Of a DNA stretch of 64,000 nucleotides, positions 56,931-64,000 are shown piece after piece. The notes under the pieces were generated by a model, which saw only the letters and a list, made by a program, of their open reading frames with translations, did no database searches and had not been told where the DNA came from. The stretch lies in NCBI GenBank assembly GCA_041309225.1, contig JBFYZZ010000152.1:1-64000 (forward strand), written 5' to 3'. The position numbers were made by a program, and so were the translations under genes. The stretch comes from JAFGLY01 sp041309225 (GTDB lineage Bacteria > Myxococcota_A > UBA796 > JAFGLY01). Each line of letters starts with the position of its first letter. Position 1 is the stretch's first letter.

Positions 56931-57560
56931 ATGATCCCGCTCGTCCTGATCGCGCTGTTCGCCTCGTCCGACGCCCGAGCCGCCACCGGCATGTGGGGGG
57001 TCGGGCCCCGGATCGGGAGCTTCGTGATTCCCGGTCGGTTCCCAGGGGCGTGGCCCGGCAGGGTGGCGGACGACGATGCCCTCGAGAAGGTCGGCGGAGA
57101 CGTGATCCTGGGTGCCGAGGGCGACTACTGGGCCAACCCCACCAACCGCTTCGGCGCGCTGGCCGGGCTCGACCTGGGGGCCGACTACTTGAACGCCCAC
57201 CTCCTGCTCAAGTACGACCGCATCGTTCCGTTCGAGGACCTCGACGGGTTCGTCGGCGGCGGCGCAGGCGTGTCCACGCACCGCTGGTCCAGCGACACCG
57301 AGGCCTCCCTGAAGGTTCCGGCCTACCCGCTGCGCGGCGAGGCGGGCGTGCTGCTGCGCAGAGGGTCGACGGCCTGGCAGGTCCTGATCCACGCCCAGTA
57401 CGACATCCCGGGCGCGTCCACCTACGTCGACGCCGAGGGCGAGGAGGAGGACGTGGGCTGGGGCCTCTACCTCCAGATGGGAGCGGAGCTGTCCGTGCTG
57501 TTCGGCGACTTCACGCCACCCCGGCGGCGGGACGACGACACCCGGCGGCGCCGCGACTGA
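56931..57560 (+). CDS. Exported protein, probable outer-membrane beta-barrel
   Basis: A 209-aa protein with a signal peptide (MIPLVLIALFASSDARAATG). Gly-rich amphipathic strands follow: GMWGVGPRIGSFVIPG, FGALAGLDLGADYLNAHLLL, GFVGGGAGVSTHRW, WGLYLQMGAELSVLF. It ends with a charged tail (RRRDDDTRRRRD) rather than the usual aromatic residue, so assembly by the standard signal is uncertain. GGAG lies 5 nt before the ATG. Its layout resembles small myxobacterial barrels; function unknown. The next gene is 67 nt downstream, same strand. Confidence 0.65.
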   Translation: MIPLVLIALFASSDARAATGMWGVGPRIGSFVIPGRFPGAWPGRVADDDALEKVGGDVILGAEGDYWANPTNRFGALAGLDLGADYLNAHLLLKYDRIVPFEDLDGFVGGGAGVSTHRWSSDTEASLKVPAYPLRGEAGVLLRRGSTAWQVLIHAQYDIPGASTYVDAEGEEEDVGWGLYLQMGAELSVLFGDFTPPRRRDDDTRRRRD

Positions 57561-57627
57561 CCACGCTCCGGCGCTGGGCCGTTGACTGGGATAGTTCCCG
57601 CTTCCACCCGTCCCTCCGGAGGTCCCC

Positions 57628-58392
57628 ATGATCCTCGCTGCCTTCGCGATCCTGGCGCCCGTTGCCCTCGCCGCCCCCGCCACCCTGTCCTACGGAGCCG
57701 AGGCCGACGGCGTGAGCCGCTACGTCTTCCGCGGGCTCGCGTTCTCCAACGGGTCTGCGCTGCAGCCGTCGGCCTGGGCGGGCCTCGGCGGAGGCACCCT
57801 CGCGGTGTGGACCCACCTGCCGGTCACTTCGAGGGACGGCGGGTTCGGCCTGGGCGAGGTGGACCCCTCGCTCGACTGGGCGTTCGAGTTCGGCGATCTC
57901 GGCGTGGACGTGGGCGCGGTCGGGTACCTCGTGAACGACTCCACCTGGTCCTGGACCGCGGAGGGCCTGCTCAACCTGTCCTATGACGTCGGGTGGGCGT
58001 CGGTCTTCCTCGAGCAGGCCCTGGACATGAAGGACGCTCCCGGTGCCTGGTACGCGGAGCTGGGCGTGTCCTCGGAGCACGAGGTGGGTGCCCTCACCCT
58101 GGCTCCGCGGCTGGCGATCGCCTTCGCGGACGCGGCCTACAACGACTACTACGTCGAGATCGACATCGAGATCCCCGAGGTGGACTGGTCGCCCGTGAGC
58201 CTCGAGCGCGGGGTCGCCGCCCTGGAGGCCTCCTGGTACCCGGAGTTCGCATCCGGCGGCTACCTGCGCCTCCACGGCGAGGCCAGCATGCTCCTCGACG
58301 GCGTGGTGCGCGACCACGTGGCCGATCCCTTCCTGGTGTGGGGCGGTCTCGCCCTCGGCTGGGAGGGGGGCGGGGGCGACGAGGAGGAGTAG
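57628..58392 (+). CDS. Putative porin (TorF-like outer-membrane barrel)
   Basis: A 254-aa exported barrel-like protein: signal peptide MILAAFAILAPVALAAPATL, then VSRYVFRGLAFSNGSALQPS, a hallmark of TorF-type putative porins, and alternating strands (GTLAVWTHLPVTSR, GYLRLHGEASMLLDGV, PFLVWGGLALGWEGG). The acidic tail GGGGDEEE is unusual for a barrel end. GGAGG lies 5 nt before the ATG. Probable role: small-solute passage through the outer membrane. Confidence 0.72.
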   Translation: MILAAFAILAPVALAAPATLSYGAEADGVSRYVFRGLAFSNGSALQPSAWAGLGGGTLAVWTHLPVTSRDGGFGLGEVDPSLDWAFEFGDLGVDVGAVGYLVNDSTWSWTAEGLLNLSYDVGWASVFLEQALDMKDAPGAWYAELGVSSEHEVGALTLAPRLAIAFADAAYNDYYVEIDIEIPEVDWSPVSLERGVAALEASWYPEFASGGYLRLHGEASMLLDGVVRDHVADPFLVWGGLALGWEGGGGDEEE

Positions 58393-58413
58393 CGGGCGCG
58401 GCCCGCCGGCCGA

Positions 58414-58941
58414 TCACTCCCGTTCCCAGGCCTCCGTCGCCTGGACGGCGACCACGTCGCCGAACCAGACGCGGTGGTGGTCGCCCTGGTACAGCCCGTG
58501 GATCCGGGGATCGAGGAACCGCGCAGGATCGAGGTCGTGCCAGTAGGTGGTGCGGCACTCGAGCACGAGCTCGGCCTCGGCGAAGGTGGGCGAGGCCACC
58601 TCGGTCGAGGCCATGGGCGTGAGGCCCGTGGCGGCGATCTTGTCCACGTCGCGGCCGGAGACGGTGCCGCACAGCTCGAGCGCCTCCCGGTACGTCTCGG
58701 GGAGGAGCGAGAGCGTGAAGTCCCGGCTGCCGGCCATGAACCCGAATGTGTGGCGCGTGGGCCGCACGACCACGAGGGCGAACGGCCGGTTCCACATCAT
58801 CCCGAGCGCACCCCACGCCACGGTCATGGTGTTGAAGCCGCCGGGACCGAGCACGCCGGCCGTGAGCAGGAACCAGCGGTCGTCCCAGGCCTGGAAGATC
58901 GGGAGGTGGAGCGTCTCGGGCCGGAGGAGGCGGCGGTCCAC
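58414..58941 (-). CDS. Flavin-reductase-like (FMN-binding split-barrel) protein
   Basis: A 175-aa cytoplasmic protein of the DIM6/NTAB flavin reductase-like family. The core GPGGFNTMTVAWGALGMMWN, RPFALVVVRPTRHTFGFM, SRDFTLSLLPETYREAL and GLTPMASTEVASPTFAEAEL matches the split-barrel fold with the expected FMN contacts. GTG 58941 begins 2 nt after the aminopeptidase stop (gene order leftward), so the two are coupled. The electron acceptor is unknown. Confidence 0.82.
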   Translation of the reverse strand: MDRRLLRPETLHLPIFQAWDDRWFLLTAGVLGPGGFNTMTVAWGALGMMWNRPFALVVVRPTRHTFGFMAGSRDFTLSLLPETYREALELCGTVSGRDVDKIAATGLTPMASTEVASPTFAEAELVLECRTTYWHDLDPARFLDPRIHGLYQGDHHRVWFGDVVAVQATEAWERE

Positions 58942-58943
58942 GG

Positions 58944-60275
58944 TCAACCCCGGTACCAGGCGGCGAGGGCCCGGGTCATGAACCACGGATCGTACGCCCC
59001 GGCGGTCTCGCGGGCGCTGTGCATGGCGTACTGGGCGCTGCCGACGTCCACCACGGGGATGCCGAGCTGGGCGGAGACCATGCTCCCGATGGTGGACCCG
59101 GACTTCGCGTCGGCCCGGTTCACGAACCGCTGGCACGGAACCTGGGCCGCCCCGCAGGCCAGGAGGAACGCGGCGGCGGAGACCGCGTCGGTGGCGTAGG
59201 CCCGGCCCGCGTGCGCCTTGAGCACCGGCCCGCCGTTGAGCACGGGAGCGTGGTCGGGGTCCATCTTGGAGGGGAAGCCGGGGTGGACGGCGTGGGCGTT
59301 GTCGGCCGAGACCAGGATCGAGCGGGCCAGTGCGGCGAGGTACCCGTCACGGCCGTCGCCCCGGGCCAGCGCGATCCGCTCCAGCAGGGACGGCAGGAAG
59401 GTGGAGTGCGCTCCCTGGGTCGTCTGGCTCCCGACCTCCTCGCTGTCGTAGAACACCGCCACGCGGGTGGCGGCCGCGGGCTCGCCATCCACCTCCGCGA
59501 GGGCGCGCAGGATCGCGTGACACATCGCGAGGTCGTCGAGGCGACCCGAGCGGATCCACTCGCCGGCCGCTCCGGCCCGGGAGGCGGGCTGGGCGTCGAA
59601 GAGGCGGAGGTCGAACCCGAGGATCGCCTCTTCAACCACGCCCAGGTCGGACGCGAGCAGGTGGCGGATCGCGCCCTTCTCGGGCAGCCCGCCGTCGACC
59701 GAGCCGACCAGCGGAGCCAGCTCGGTCTGGGGGTTCACCTTGAGCCCGTCGTCGTTGACCTGCCGGTTCTGGTGGATGGCCAGGTTGGGGAGGCAGACGA
59801 GCGGGGCCTCGGAGCGCCAGAGGTGGGACTCGGGCCGGCCGTCCGGACCCTGCAGCACGACCCGACCGCAGAGCCCGAGGTCGCGGTCGAGCCAGGAGGC
59901 CAGGACCGGGCCGCCGTAGACCTCGATGCCCAGCACCACGCTGCCGTGGTCCACGCGCTCGGGCAGCGGCTTGAGCACGAGGCCCGGGGAGTCGGTGTGG
60001 GCGGCCGCCATGCGGAAGCCCGCCTCGGAGGGGGATGCCGTGCCCACCACGAAGGCGGCGAGCGCGGTGCCGCCCCGCTCGACGAGGTATCGGCCGCCGG
60101 GCTCGAGGGACCAGCGGTCGGCCTCGGAGAGGGGGGCGTACCCGGCCTCCCGGAGGCGGGCGCCCAGGGCGGCGACGGCGTGAAAGGCCGAGGGGCTGGC
60201 GTCGAGGAAGGCGAGGAGGTCGTCGGCCACGAGGTGGGCCGCAGCGCGATCCTCGGGCATGGCGGGAATGGGCAT
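58944..60275 (-). CDS. M18-family aminopeptidase
   Basis: A 443-aa zinc aminopeptidase (M18, aspartyl aminopeptidase-like), usually cytoplasmic and dodecameric. Metal and catalytic motifs are AAHTDSPGL (His), YDSEEVGSQTTQGA (the Glu pair), ILVSADNAHAVHP and SAQYAMHSARETAG (His). ATG 60275 has GGGAG 8 nt upstream; ATG 60260 is an alternative. It lies between the 5'-nucleotidase-like and flavin-reductase-like genes, all leftward. Confidence 0.93.
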   Translation of the reverse strand: MPIPAMPEDRAAAHLVADDLLAFLDASPSAFHAVAALGARLREAGYAPLSEADRWSLEPGGRYLVERGGTALAAFVVGTASPSEAGFRMAAAHTDSPGLVLKPLPERVDHGSVVLGIEVYGGPVLASWLDRDLGLCGRVVLQGPDGRPESHLWRSEAPLVCLPNLAIHQNRQVNDDGLKVNPQTELAPLVGSVDGGLPEKGAIRHLLASDLGVVEEAILGFDLRLFDAQPASRAGAAGEWIRSGRLDDLAMCHAILRALAEVDGEPAAATRVAVFYDSEEVGSQTTQGAHSTFLPSLLERIALARGDGRDGYLAALARSILVSADNAHAVHPGFPSKMDPDHAPVLNGGPVLKAHAGRAYATDAVSAAAFLLACGAAQVPCQRFVNRADAKSGSTIGSMVSAQLGIPVVDVGSAQYAMHSARETAGAYDPWFMTRALAAWYRG

Positions 60276-60304
60276 GGTCGGCTCCCGGGGGTGGTTCGGC
60301 CAGC

Positions 60305-62017
60305 CTACTCCGCGGGGCAGGTCGTGGCGATCCGGGGGTTCGCCGGATCGAGGATCGCGCTCGACAGGCACGCGGGGGCGGCCTTCACCCAGGCCTCGAT
60401 CGCGTCGCGCACGAGCGGGCCCTCCCCGAGCACCCGGGTGCCGGTGAAGGCCGGTCCGAGGTGGTCGCCACCGTCGTGGAGAAAGTCGGCCACCACCACG
60501 CGGTAGGTCCGAACCGGATCGAGGGGCTCTCCGCCGACCCGCACGTCGCACAGCCGGTCACGCTCCCAGTCCTCCACCTCGCCGTCCCCATCGAGGTCGC
60601 TCCCGCCGGTCCGCGAGGGATCGAAGGCGTAGCTCGCGCCGGAGACCTGGAGCAGCCCGTCCTTGCCCGACGACCCGATGCGCAGCATCATCCGGACCTG
60701 CGCGCCGGTCATCTCCACCGCGAGGAGCCGGTTGTCGAAGGGCATGAGGGAGAAGACGTGCTCCCGGCGGATGGGCCCCGCGGGCAGGTCGGCCCGGAGG
60801 CCACCGGCGTTCGCCACCGCGAGGTCGGCGTCGGTGAAGGCGGCCCTCAGGGCGTCGGCCACGAGGTCCCCGACGGTGGATTCGGCCCGCTTGTCGCGCA
60901 GGAGCTTCGTGTCGGCGCAGCCCAGCGCTTCGCACAGGGAGCCCGCCTCCCCCGCCACGCGCTCGAGCAGGGCCAGCGCCGCCGGATCGGGGGCCACCGG
61001 ACGCCCCCCGAGGTCGCGCGCCTCCCCGGGGAAGGTCCCGCCCCCGCAGCCCGGCTCGACCCGATCGTGGATCAGGGGCCACGGAGGGTGGAGGACGGAG
61101 CCGTCCGGCATCGGCCCGTCGGGACCGACCAGGAGGTCGAGGCGGCCGAGCATCCGCCCGCTCACGCGGTTCTCGAGGACGAAGACGTCCCCCACGCGGT
61201 TGGCGATGAGCGCGTGGGAGTGCCCGGCGATCACCACGTCCACGGAGCCCGGCGGAAGGGTCGCGAGGAACGCGCCCAGCTCGCCGTCGAGCGCGCAGGT
61301 CGGCGCGGGCTCGGCCCAGCCCGGGGGCTCGGGCGCGCACTCGCCGTCGAGGTGGGCGAGCACGACCACCACGTCCGCGCCGGCGCCCCGCATCGCCGGG
61401 AGGACGTCCTGGACGGCGCTGGCGGGATCGAGGAAGTACAGGTCCGCCACGTTCCGGGGGGCCGTGGACTGGGGCGTCTCCAGGGTGGTCACCCCGACCA
61501 CGCCGATCTGCACGCCCTTGCGCTCGATGAGGGTCCACGGCAGGATGCCGCTCTCGTCCCAGGTGCCGGTACCGGTCACCACGTTCGCCGACAGCCAGGG
61601 GAACTCCGACGCAGCCACGCCCGTATACAGGGCGTCGCGCGTGGGGTGCCCCCCGGCGGTGCCGCCGTAGTCGAAGTCGTGGTTCCCGACGGTGGTGGCA
61701 TCGACCCGCAGCAGGTTGAGGGCCTCGATGGCGGCCCGGCCGCGGGTCCGGTTGACCTCCCAGGAGCCCTGGAACGCATCGCCCGCGTGGAGGAGGACGA
61801 GGTCGGGATCCTCCTGGCGGAGGGCGGCGAGCGCCCCCGCGATCCAGGGCAGCCCACCCTCGGCCCGGGTGCGGTCGGCGGCGGAAGGGATCTCGTGGAG
61901 CGCTCCGTGGAAGTCGTTCATCGCCACGAGTGTGAGGGTGACGGGCCGGTCCGAGAGGGGGGATTCCGGGGGGGGACAGGCCGCGAGGATCGCCAGGGCG
62001 GGGAGGAGCGTGCGCAC
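60305..62017 (-). CDS. 5'-nucleotidase/UshA-family lipoprotein
   Basis: A 570-aa exported lipoprotein (lipobox LAAC in RTLLPALAILAACPPPES). The metallophosphoesterase domain has the expected motifs: VAMNDFHGALHE, LLHAGDAFQGS, TTVGNHDFDYGG, VVVLAHLDGECAP and VIAGHSHALI. The 5'-nucleotidase C-terminal domain follows (LVADALRAAFTDADLAVANA, AGGLRADLPAGPIRREHVFS). It hydrolyses nucleotides or related phosphates in the periplasm. An EF-hand-like patch DLDGDGEVEDWE sits in the second domain. GTG 62017 has GAGG 5 nt upstream; GTG 62023 is possible. Small neighbours follow 109 nt upstream. Confidence 0.92.
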   Translation of the reverse strand: MRTLLPALAILAACPPPESPLSDRPVTLTLVAMNDFHGALHEIPSAADRTRAEGGLPWIAGALAALRQEDPDLVLLHAGDAFQGSWEVNRTRGRAAIEALNLLRVDATTVGNHDFDYGGTAGGHPTRDALYTGVAASEFPWLSANVVTGTGTWDESGILPWTLIERKGVQIGVVGVTTLETPQSTAPRNVADLYFLDPASAVQDVLPAMRGAGADVVVVLAHLDGECAPEPPGWAEPAPTCALDGELGAFLATLPPGSVDVVIAGHSHALIANRVGDVFVLENRVSGRMLGRLDLLVGPDGPMPDGSVLHPPWPLIHDRVEPGCGGGTFPGEARDLGGRPVAPDPAALALLERVAGEAGSLCEALGCADTKLLRDKRAESTVGDLVADALRAAFTDADLAVANAGGLRADLPAGPIRREHVFSLMPFDNRLLAVEMTGAQVRMMLRIGSSGKDGLLQVSGASYAFDPSRTGGSDLDGDGEVEDWERDRLCDVRVGGEPLDPVRTYRVVVADFLHDGGDHLGPAFTGTRVLGEGPLVRDAIEAWVKAAPACLSSAILDPANPRIATTCPAE

Positions 62018-62126
62018 GATCACCTCGGAGGGACCTCGGTATCCGTCCCGCATCCCGCGGACGAGCGCGCCGATCTCCCCGTTGCGGTCGGCCGGGTCGA
62101 CCGCGCGGTGCGGACCTGGGGGTGCG

Positions 62127-62372
62127 CTACTTCAGGGCCGCGGTGTAGACCTGGGCCTTGGCGGGATCGGCGGCGATGTCGAACAGGAGGGCCTCGAACG
62201 CGGGCCGATCCAGGCCGTGGTCGGCGAGGATCGCGTCTGACCGGGCCGGATCGGCCTTCACGAGGGAGGCGATGGCCGCCACTTCCTGGACCTGGTCGGC
62301 GGTGGGGGGGACCGGCTTGCCGCCGCAGGCGGCGAGCAGGAGCGCAGCCACGAGGATGCGTGCGGTGGTCAT
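62127..62372 (-). CDS. Small predicted lipoprotein
   Basis: An 81-aa lipoprotein: MTTARILVAALLLAACGGKP with lipobox LAAC (Cys16). The mature part is a helical, Ala/Asp-rich stretch (ADQVQEVAAIASLVKADPAR, AILADHGLDRPAFEALLFDI), with no metal or catalytic motif. It starts 1 nt after the stop of the upstream gene, so the two are coupled. Function unknown. Confidence 0.75.
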   Translation of the reverse strand: MTTARILVAALLLAACGGKPVPPTADQVQEVAAIASLVKADPARSDAILADHGLDRPAFEALLFDIAADPAKAQVYTAALK

Positions 62373-62373
62373 C

Positions 62374-62889
62374 TCACTTTCCTCCCTGGCCCTTTCCGCC
62401 GGTCTTCATGGTGCCCTTGGTCTCCACGGCCTTGCCCTTGGTCTCCACGGCCTTGCCCCTGGCCTCCTCGGCCTTGCCCCTGGCCTCCTCGGCCTTGCCG
62501 GGCTCGTCCGTTGGTGCGTCGCCCTCGGCGGCCTTCTGGGCTTCGCGTTCGGCCTTGCGGGCCTGGTGCTCGGCGTGGATCGCCGCGGCCAGGTCCTGGC
62601 CGCGCAGGCCGGCCTCGATGCGTTCGCGTACGAACGCCCCGAGGTTGTCGGTCCGGCCTTCCTGCCGGCCGGCGTCGCGGGCGGCCTCGAGGGCCTCCGT
62701 AGTGCCGCCTGCACCCATGCCGGACTTGCGACCGGCGTCGAGCACAACGTCGACGTCTTCCTCCGGCACGCCGTCGCGCCGCATCTCATGGGCGACGACG
62801 GGCAGCTGGATGGCACGTTTCAACGCCTCGTCGGACACGGGATCCGCGTGTACGGCGAGGGCGAGGAGGAGGAGAGGAGCGAACGACAT
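62374..62889 (-). CDS. Exported Ala/Lys/Glu-rich protein with C-terminal heptad repeats
   Basis: A 171-aa protein: signal peptide MSFAPLLLLALAVHADPVSD, a helical region (residues ~18-120, LVxxR and AEHQARKAEREAQKAAEGD), then four exact 7-aa repeats encoded by the 21-bp DNA repeats at 62412-62495 (GKAEEAR twice, GKAVETK twice), and a Gly/Lys tail. GGAGGTCCC precedes the ATG. The charged repeats are probably an extended helix or a flexible wall-binding tail. It is coupled to the small lipoprotein (1-nt gap). Function unknown. Confidence 0.75.
   Translation of the reverse strand: MSFAPLLLLALAVHADPVSDEALKRAIQLPVVAHEMRRDGVPEEDVDVVLDAGRKSGMGAGGTTEALEAARDAGRQEGRTDNLGAFVRERIEAGLRGQDLAAAIHAEHQARKAEREAQKAAEGDAPTDEPGKAEEARGKAEEARGKAVETKGKAVETKGTMKTGGKGQGGK
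62412..62495. repeat. Tandem 21-bp repeats, four units
   Basis: Four adjacent 21-bp units begin at 62412, 62433, 62454 and 62475; the first two are identical to each other and the last two are identical to each other, and the pairs differ at a few bases. They encode heptads in the leftward gene, and their in-frame length means copy-number change would not break the gene. Confidence 0.85.
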
Positions 62890-62978
62890 GGGACCTCCAC
62901 ACCGTGACGCCCCTGCGGTACCGGACATCGGCACCCCGGGACGTGAGGGAGAAGATAGCACGCGTCGCCGCCGGGGGG

Positions 62979-64000
62979 TCAGGCCAGCCGGAACCGGGTG
63001 CGCTCGCGTTCCGCATCGGCCAGGAGGCGAGCCGAGGGCGTCTCCTCGAACCGGAAGGCCATGAGGCCGGGCTCCCACGACCAGGGGTGCCCGTCGAGCA
63101 GCACACGCCCATCGGCGATCGCGCCGGTGACCACGCTGAGCGGGAGGTGGCCGAGATCCCTCTGGATCGCCTCGAACCGGCCCTGCTGGATGGGGTCCAG
63201 CATGCGGAGCCGGTACCGCGCGGTGTACGCGACGTGAAAGTGGGCGGGCCGGAAGGCCACGCCGGCGAGATCCAGGCGACGTGCGATGCGGAGGAGCATC
63301 TCCCCCGCCTCCCGCGCCAGCCCGAGGCCAGGCACGTCCTGTCCGGGGAGGCGGGGTCGGAGGGCCGTGAAGGGGACCCGGGGGTTGCGCAGGGTCAGCC
63401 ACTGGACGAAGAGCATGGGCTGGCCCTCGACCGCCTCCCGGGCCAGGACGGCCTCCACCAGGAGGTGCTCGTCGCCCCCGGCACGTCCGAGCAGGCGAAG
63501 GCGTTCGCCCGACGTGGCCTCGTCGAGCGTGACCCGGAGATCCTGGTAGCCGAGGCGGCGGATCTGGGGCAGCAGGCCGTAGGTCTCGAGGGAGTACTCC
63601 AGCCCCTCCACCGTGTAGAACCCGAGCAGACGCCGGGCCTCGGGCCGCCGGACCCCGAGCGCCTCGTCGAGTTCGGCCGCGGTCAGCCAGGCCTCGCCAC
63701 CGAGCCGCCGGGTGTCCATGCGCTGCGCGATCCGGGAGAAGTGCCAGCGCAGGGGATCGGCGTCGGGCAGGACCGGCCGGCGGGCCTGCCCGGCCAGGAC
63801 CAGCGCGCTGCCTGCCAGCGCTCGCCAGGCGTCGGGTCCGTAGCCGCCTCCCGAGAGCCAGACCTGGGGCACCCCGGCGAGCCGGCGGGTCACGCGGCCG
63901 TCGCGCTGGCGCACCCCCTCGAGGGAGAGCTCCAGGCGCCCCATGCGGTCCCCGGCGAGGACGTCGCCTCCGGCGATCACGAAGGCGAGGTCGGGTCGTG
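62979..64000 (-). CDS. Histone-deacetylase-family protein with extra C-terminal domain (5' partial)
   Basis: The visible 340 codons are the C-terminal part of a protein whose start lies beyond the right edge. RPDLAFVIAGGDVLAGDRMG and LAGVPQVWLSGGGYGPDAWR are the metal-binding Asp strand and the GGGY active-site loop of the HDAC/AcuC/acetylpolyamine amidohydrolase superfamily. After this core come about 260 residues not seen in typical HDAC proteins (LRWHFSRIAQRMDTRRLGGE through RFEAIQRDLGHLP), of unknown function. The family removes acetyl or acyl groups from lysine or polyamine substrates. No neighbours to the right are visible. Confidence 0.85.
   Translation of the reverse strand, partial: RPDLAFVIAGGDVLAGDRMGRLELSLEGVRQRDGRVTRRLAGVPQVWLSGGGYGPDAWRALAGSALVLAGQARRPVLPDADPLRWHFSRIAQRMDTRRLGGEAWLTAAELDEALGVRRPEARRLLGFYTVEGLEYSLETYGLLPQIRRLGYQDLRVTLDEATSGERLRLLGRAGGDEHLLVEAVLAREAVEGQPMLFVQWLTLRNPRVPFTALRPRLPGQDVPGLGLAREAGEMLLRIARRLDLAGVAFRPAHFHVAYTARYRLRMLDPIQQGRFEAIQRDLGHLPLSVVTGAIADGRVLLDGHPWSWEPGLMAFRFEETPSARLLADAERERTRFRLA

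Noticed and set aside
62412..62495. CRISPR-like or VNTR non-coding array
   Set aside because: Units are contiguous without spacers and are in frame within a gene; they are coding repeats.

Overview
The window is about 72% G+C with strongly G/C-biased third codon positions and almost no non-coding space. The organism is Gram-negative: it carries LolA, several predicted outer-membrane barrels, lipobox proteins and a class A penicillin-binding protein. The secreted metalloprotease at 10435-13419 ends in a MYXO-CTERM-like tail. Together with sigma-54/two-component regulation and DUF4388- and DUF1460-type proteins, this points to Myxococcota or a related deltaproteobacterial lineage. No tRNA, rRNA, CRISPR array, transposase or integrase was seen, and composition is uniform. 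This reads as ordinary chromosome, cut at both ends inside a gene (FtsK on the left, a deacetylase-family protein on the right).

Layout. 1-4777: ftsK (partial), lolA, rimO and a small lipoprotein, all rightward. 4803-10292: leftward ctpA plus a divergent polysaccharide deacetylase-like gene, an acyl-CoA dehydrogenase under a FadR-type operator, and an aminotransferase. 10435-14581: metalloprotease, TPR protein and exported protein with overlapping ends. 14629-16584: groES-groEL. 16771-18944: rpoZ, a small acidic protein, khpA (opposite strand), then an ECF sigma factor and its zinc-finger anti-sigma. 19018-24100: a catalytically degenerate S41 protease, a DUF4388-like protein, a DUF1460-like amidase and a phosphohexomutase. 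24153-30153: small exported protein, membrane-anchored exported protein, M2 peptidase, HerA-like ATPase.

30242-37211 is a regulatory block. A leftward crp/fnr gene and a SWIM-SNF2 helicase lie behind a near-perfect sigma-54 promoter. A divergent sigma-54-dependent response regulator follows, with a convergent, overlapping histidine kinase preceded by a universal-stress-like protein. 37239-43046 is a leftward operon (tetR, two permeases, ATPase, LolA-like protein, outer-membrane barrel) that looks like an envelope lipid or lipoprotein export route. It starts at a palindromic TetR operator. Back to back with it, a strong promoter drives two paralogous phage/T6SS-type spike proteins and an HTH protein (43193-45270).

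45309-52047 holds a WHy-domain lipoprotein, a TldD/TldE-family protein, a metallophosphatase, an OFA-type transporter and acetyl-CoA synthetase. 52443-58392 holds an unusual zinc-ribbon class A PBP with a 12-cysteine insertion, then a lipoprotein, a small membrane protein and two exported barrel-like proteins. 58414-64000 is leftward: a flavin-reductase-like protein, M18 aminopeptidase, 5'-nucleotidase family lipoprotein, two small exported proteins and the partial deacetylase.

The most noteworthy points are the sigma-54 promoter with its divergent activator, the 12-cysteine PBP, the S41 pseudoprotease beside an ECF/anti-sigma pair, the two-gene spike operon without other injection-system genes, and the FadR-type and TetR-type operators placed on promoters.
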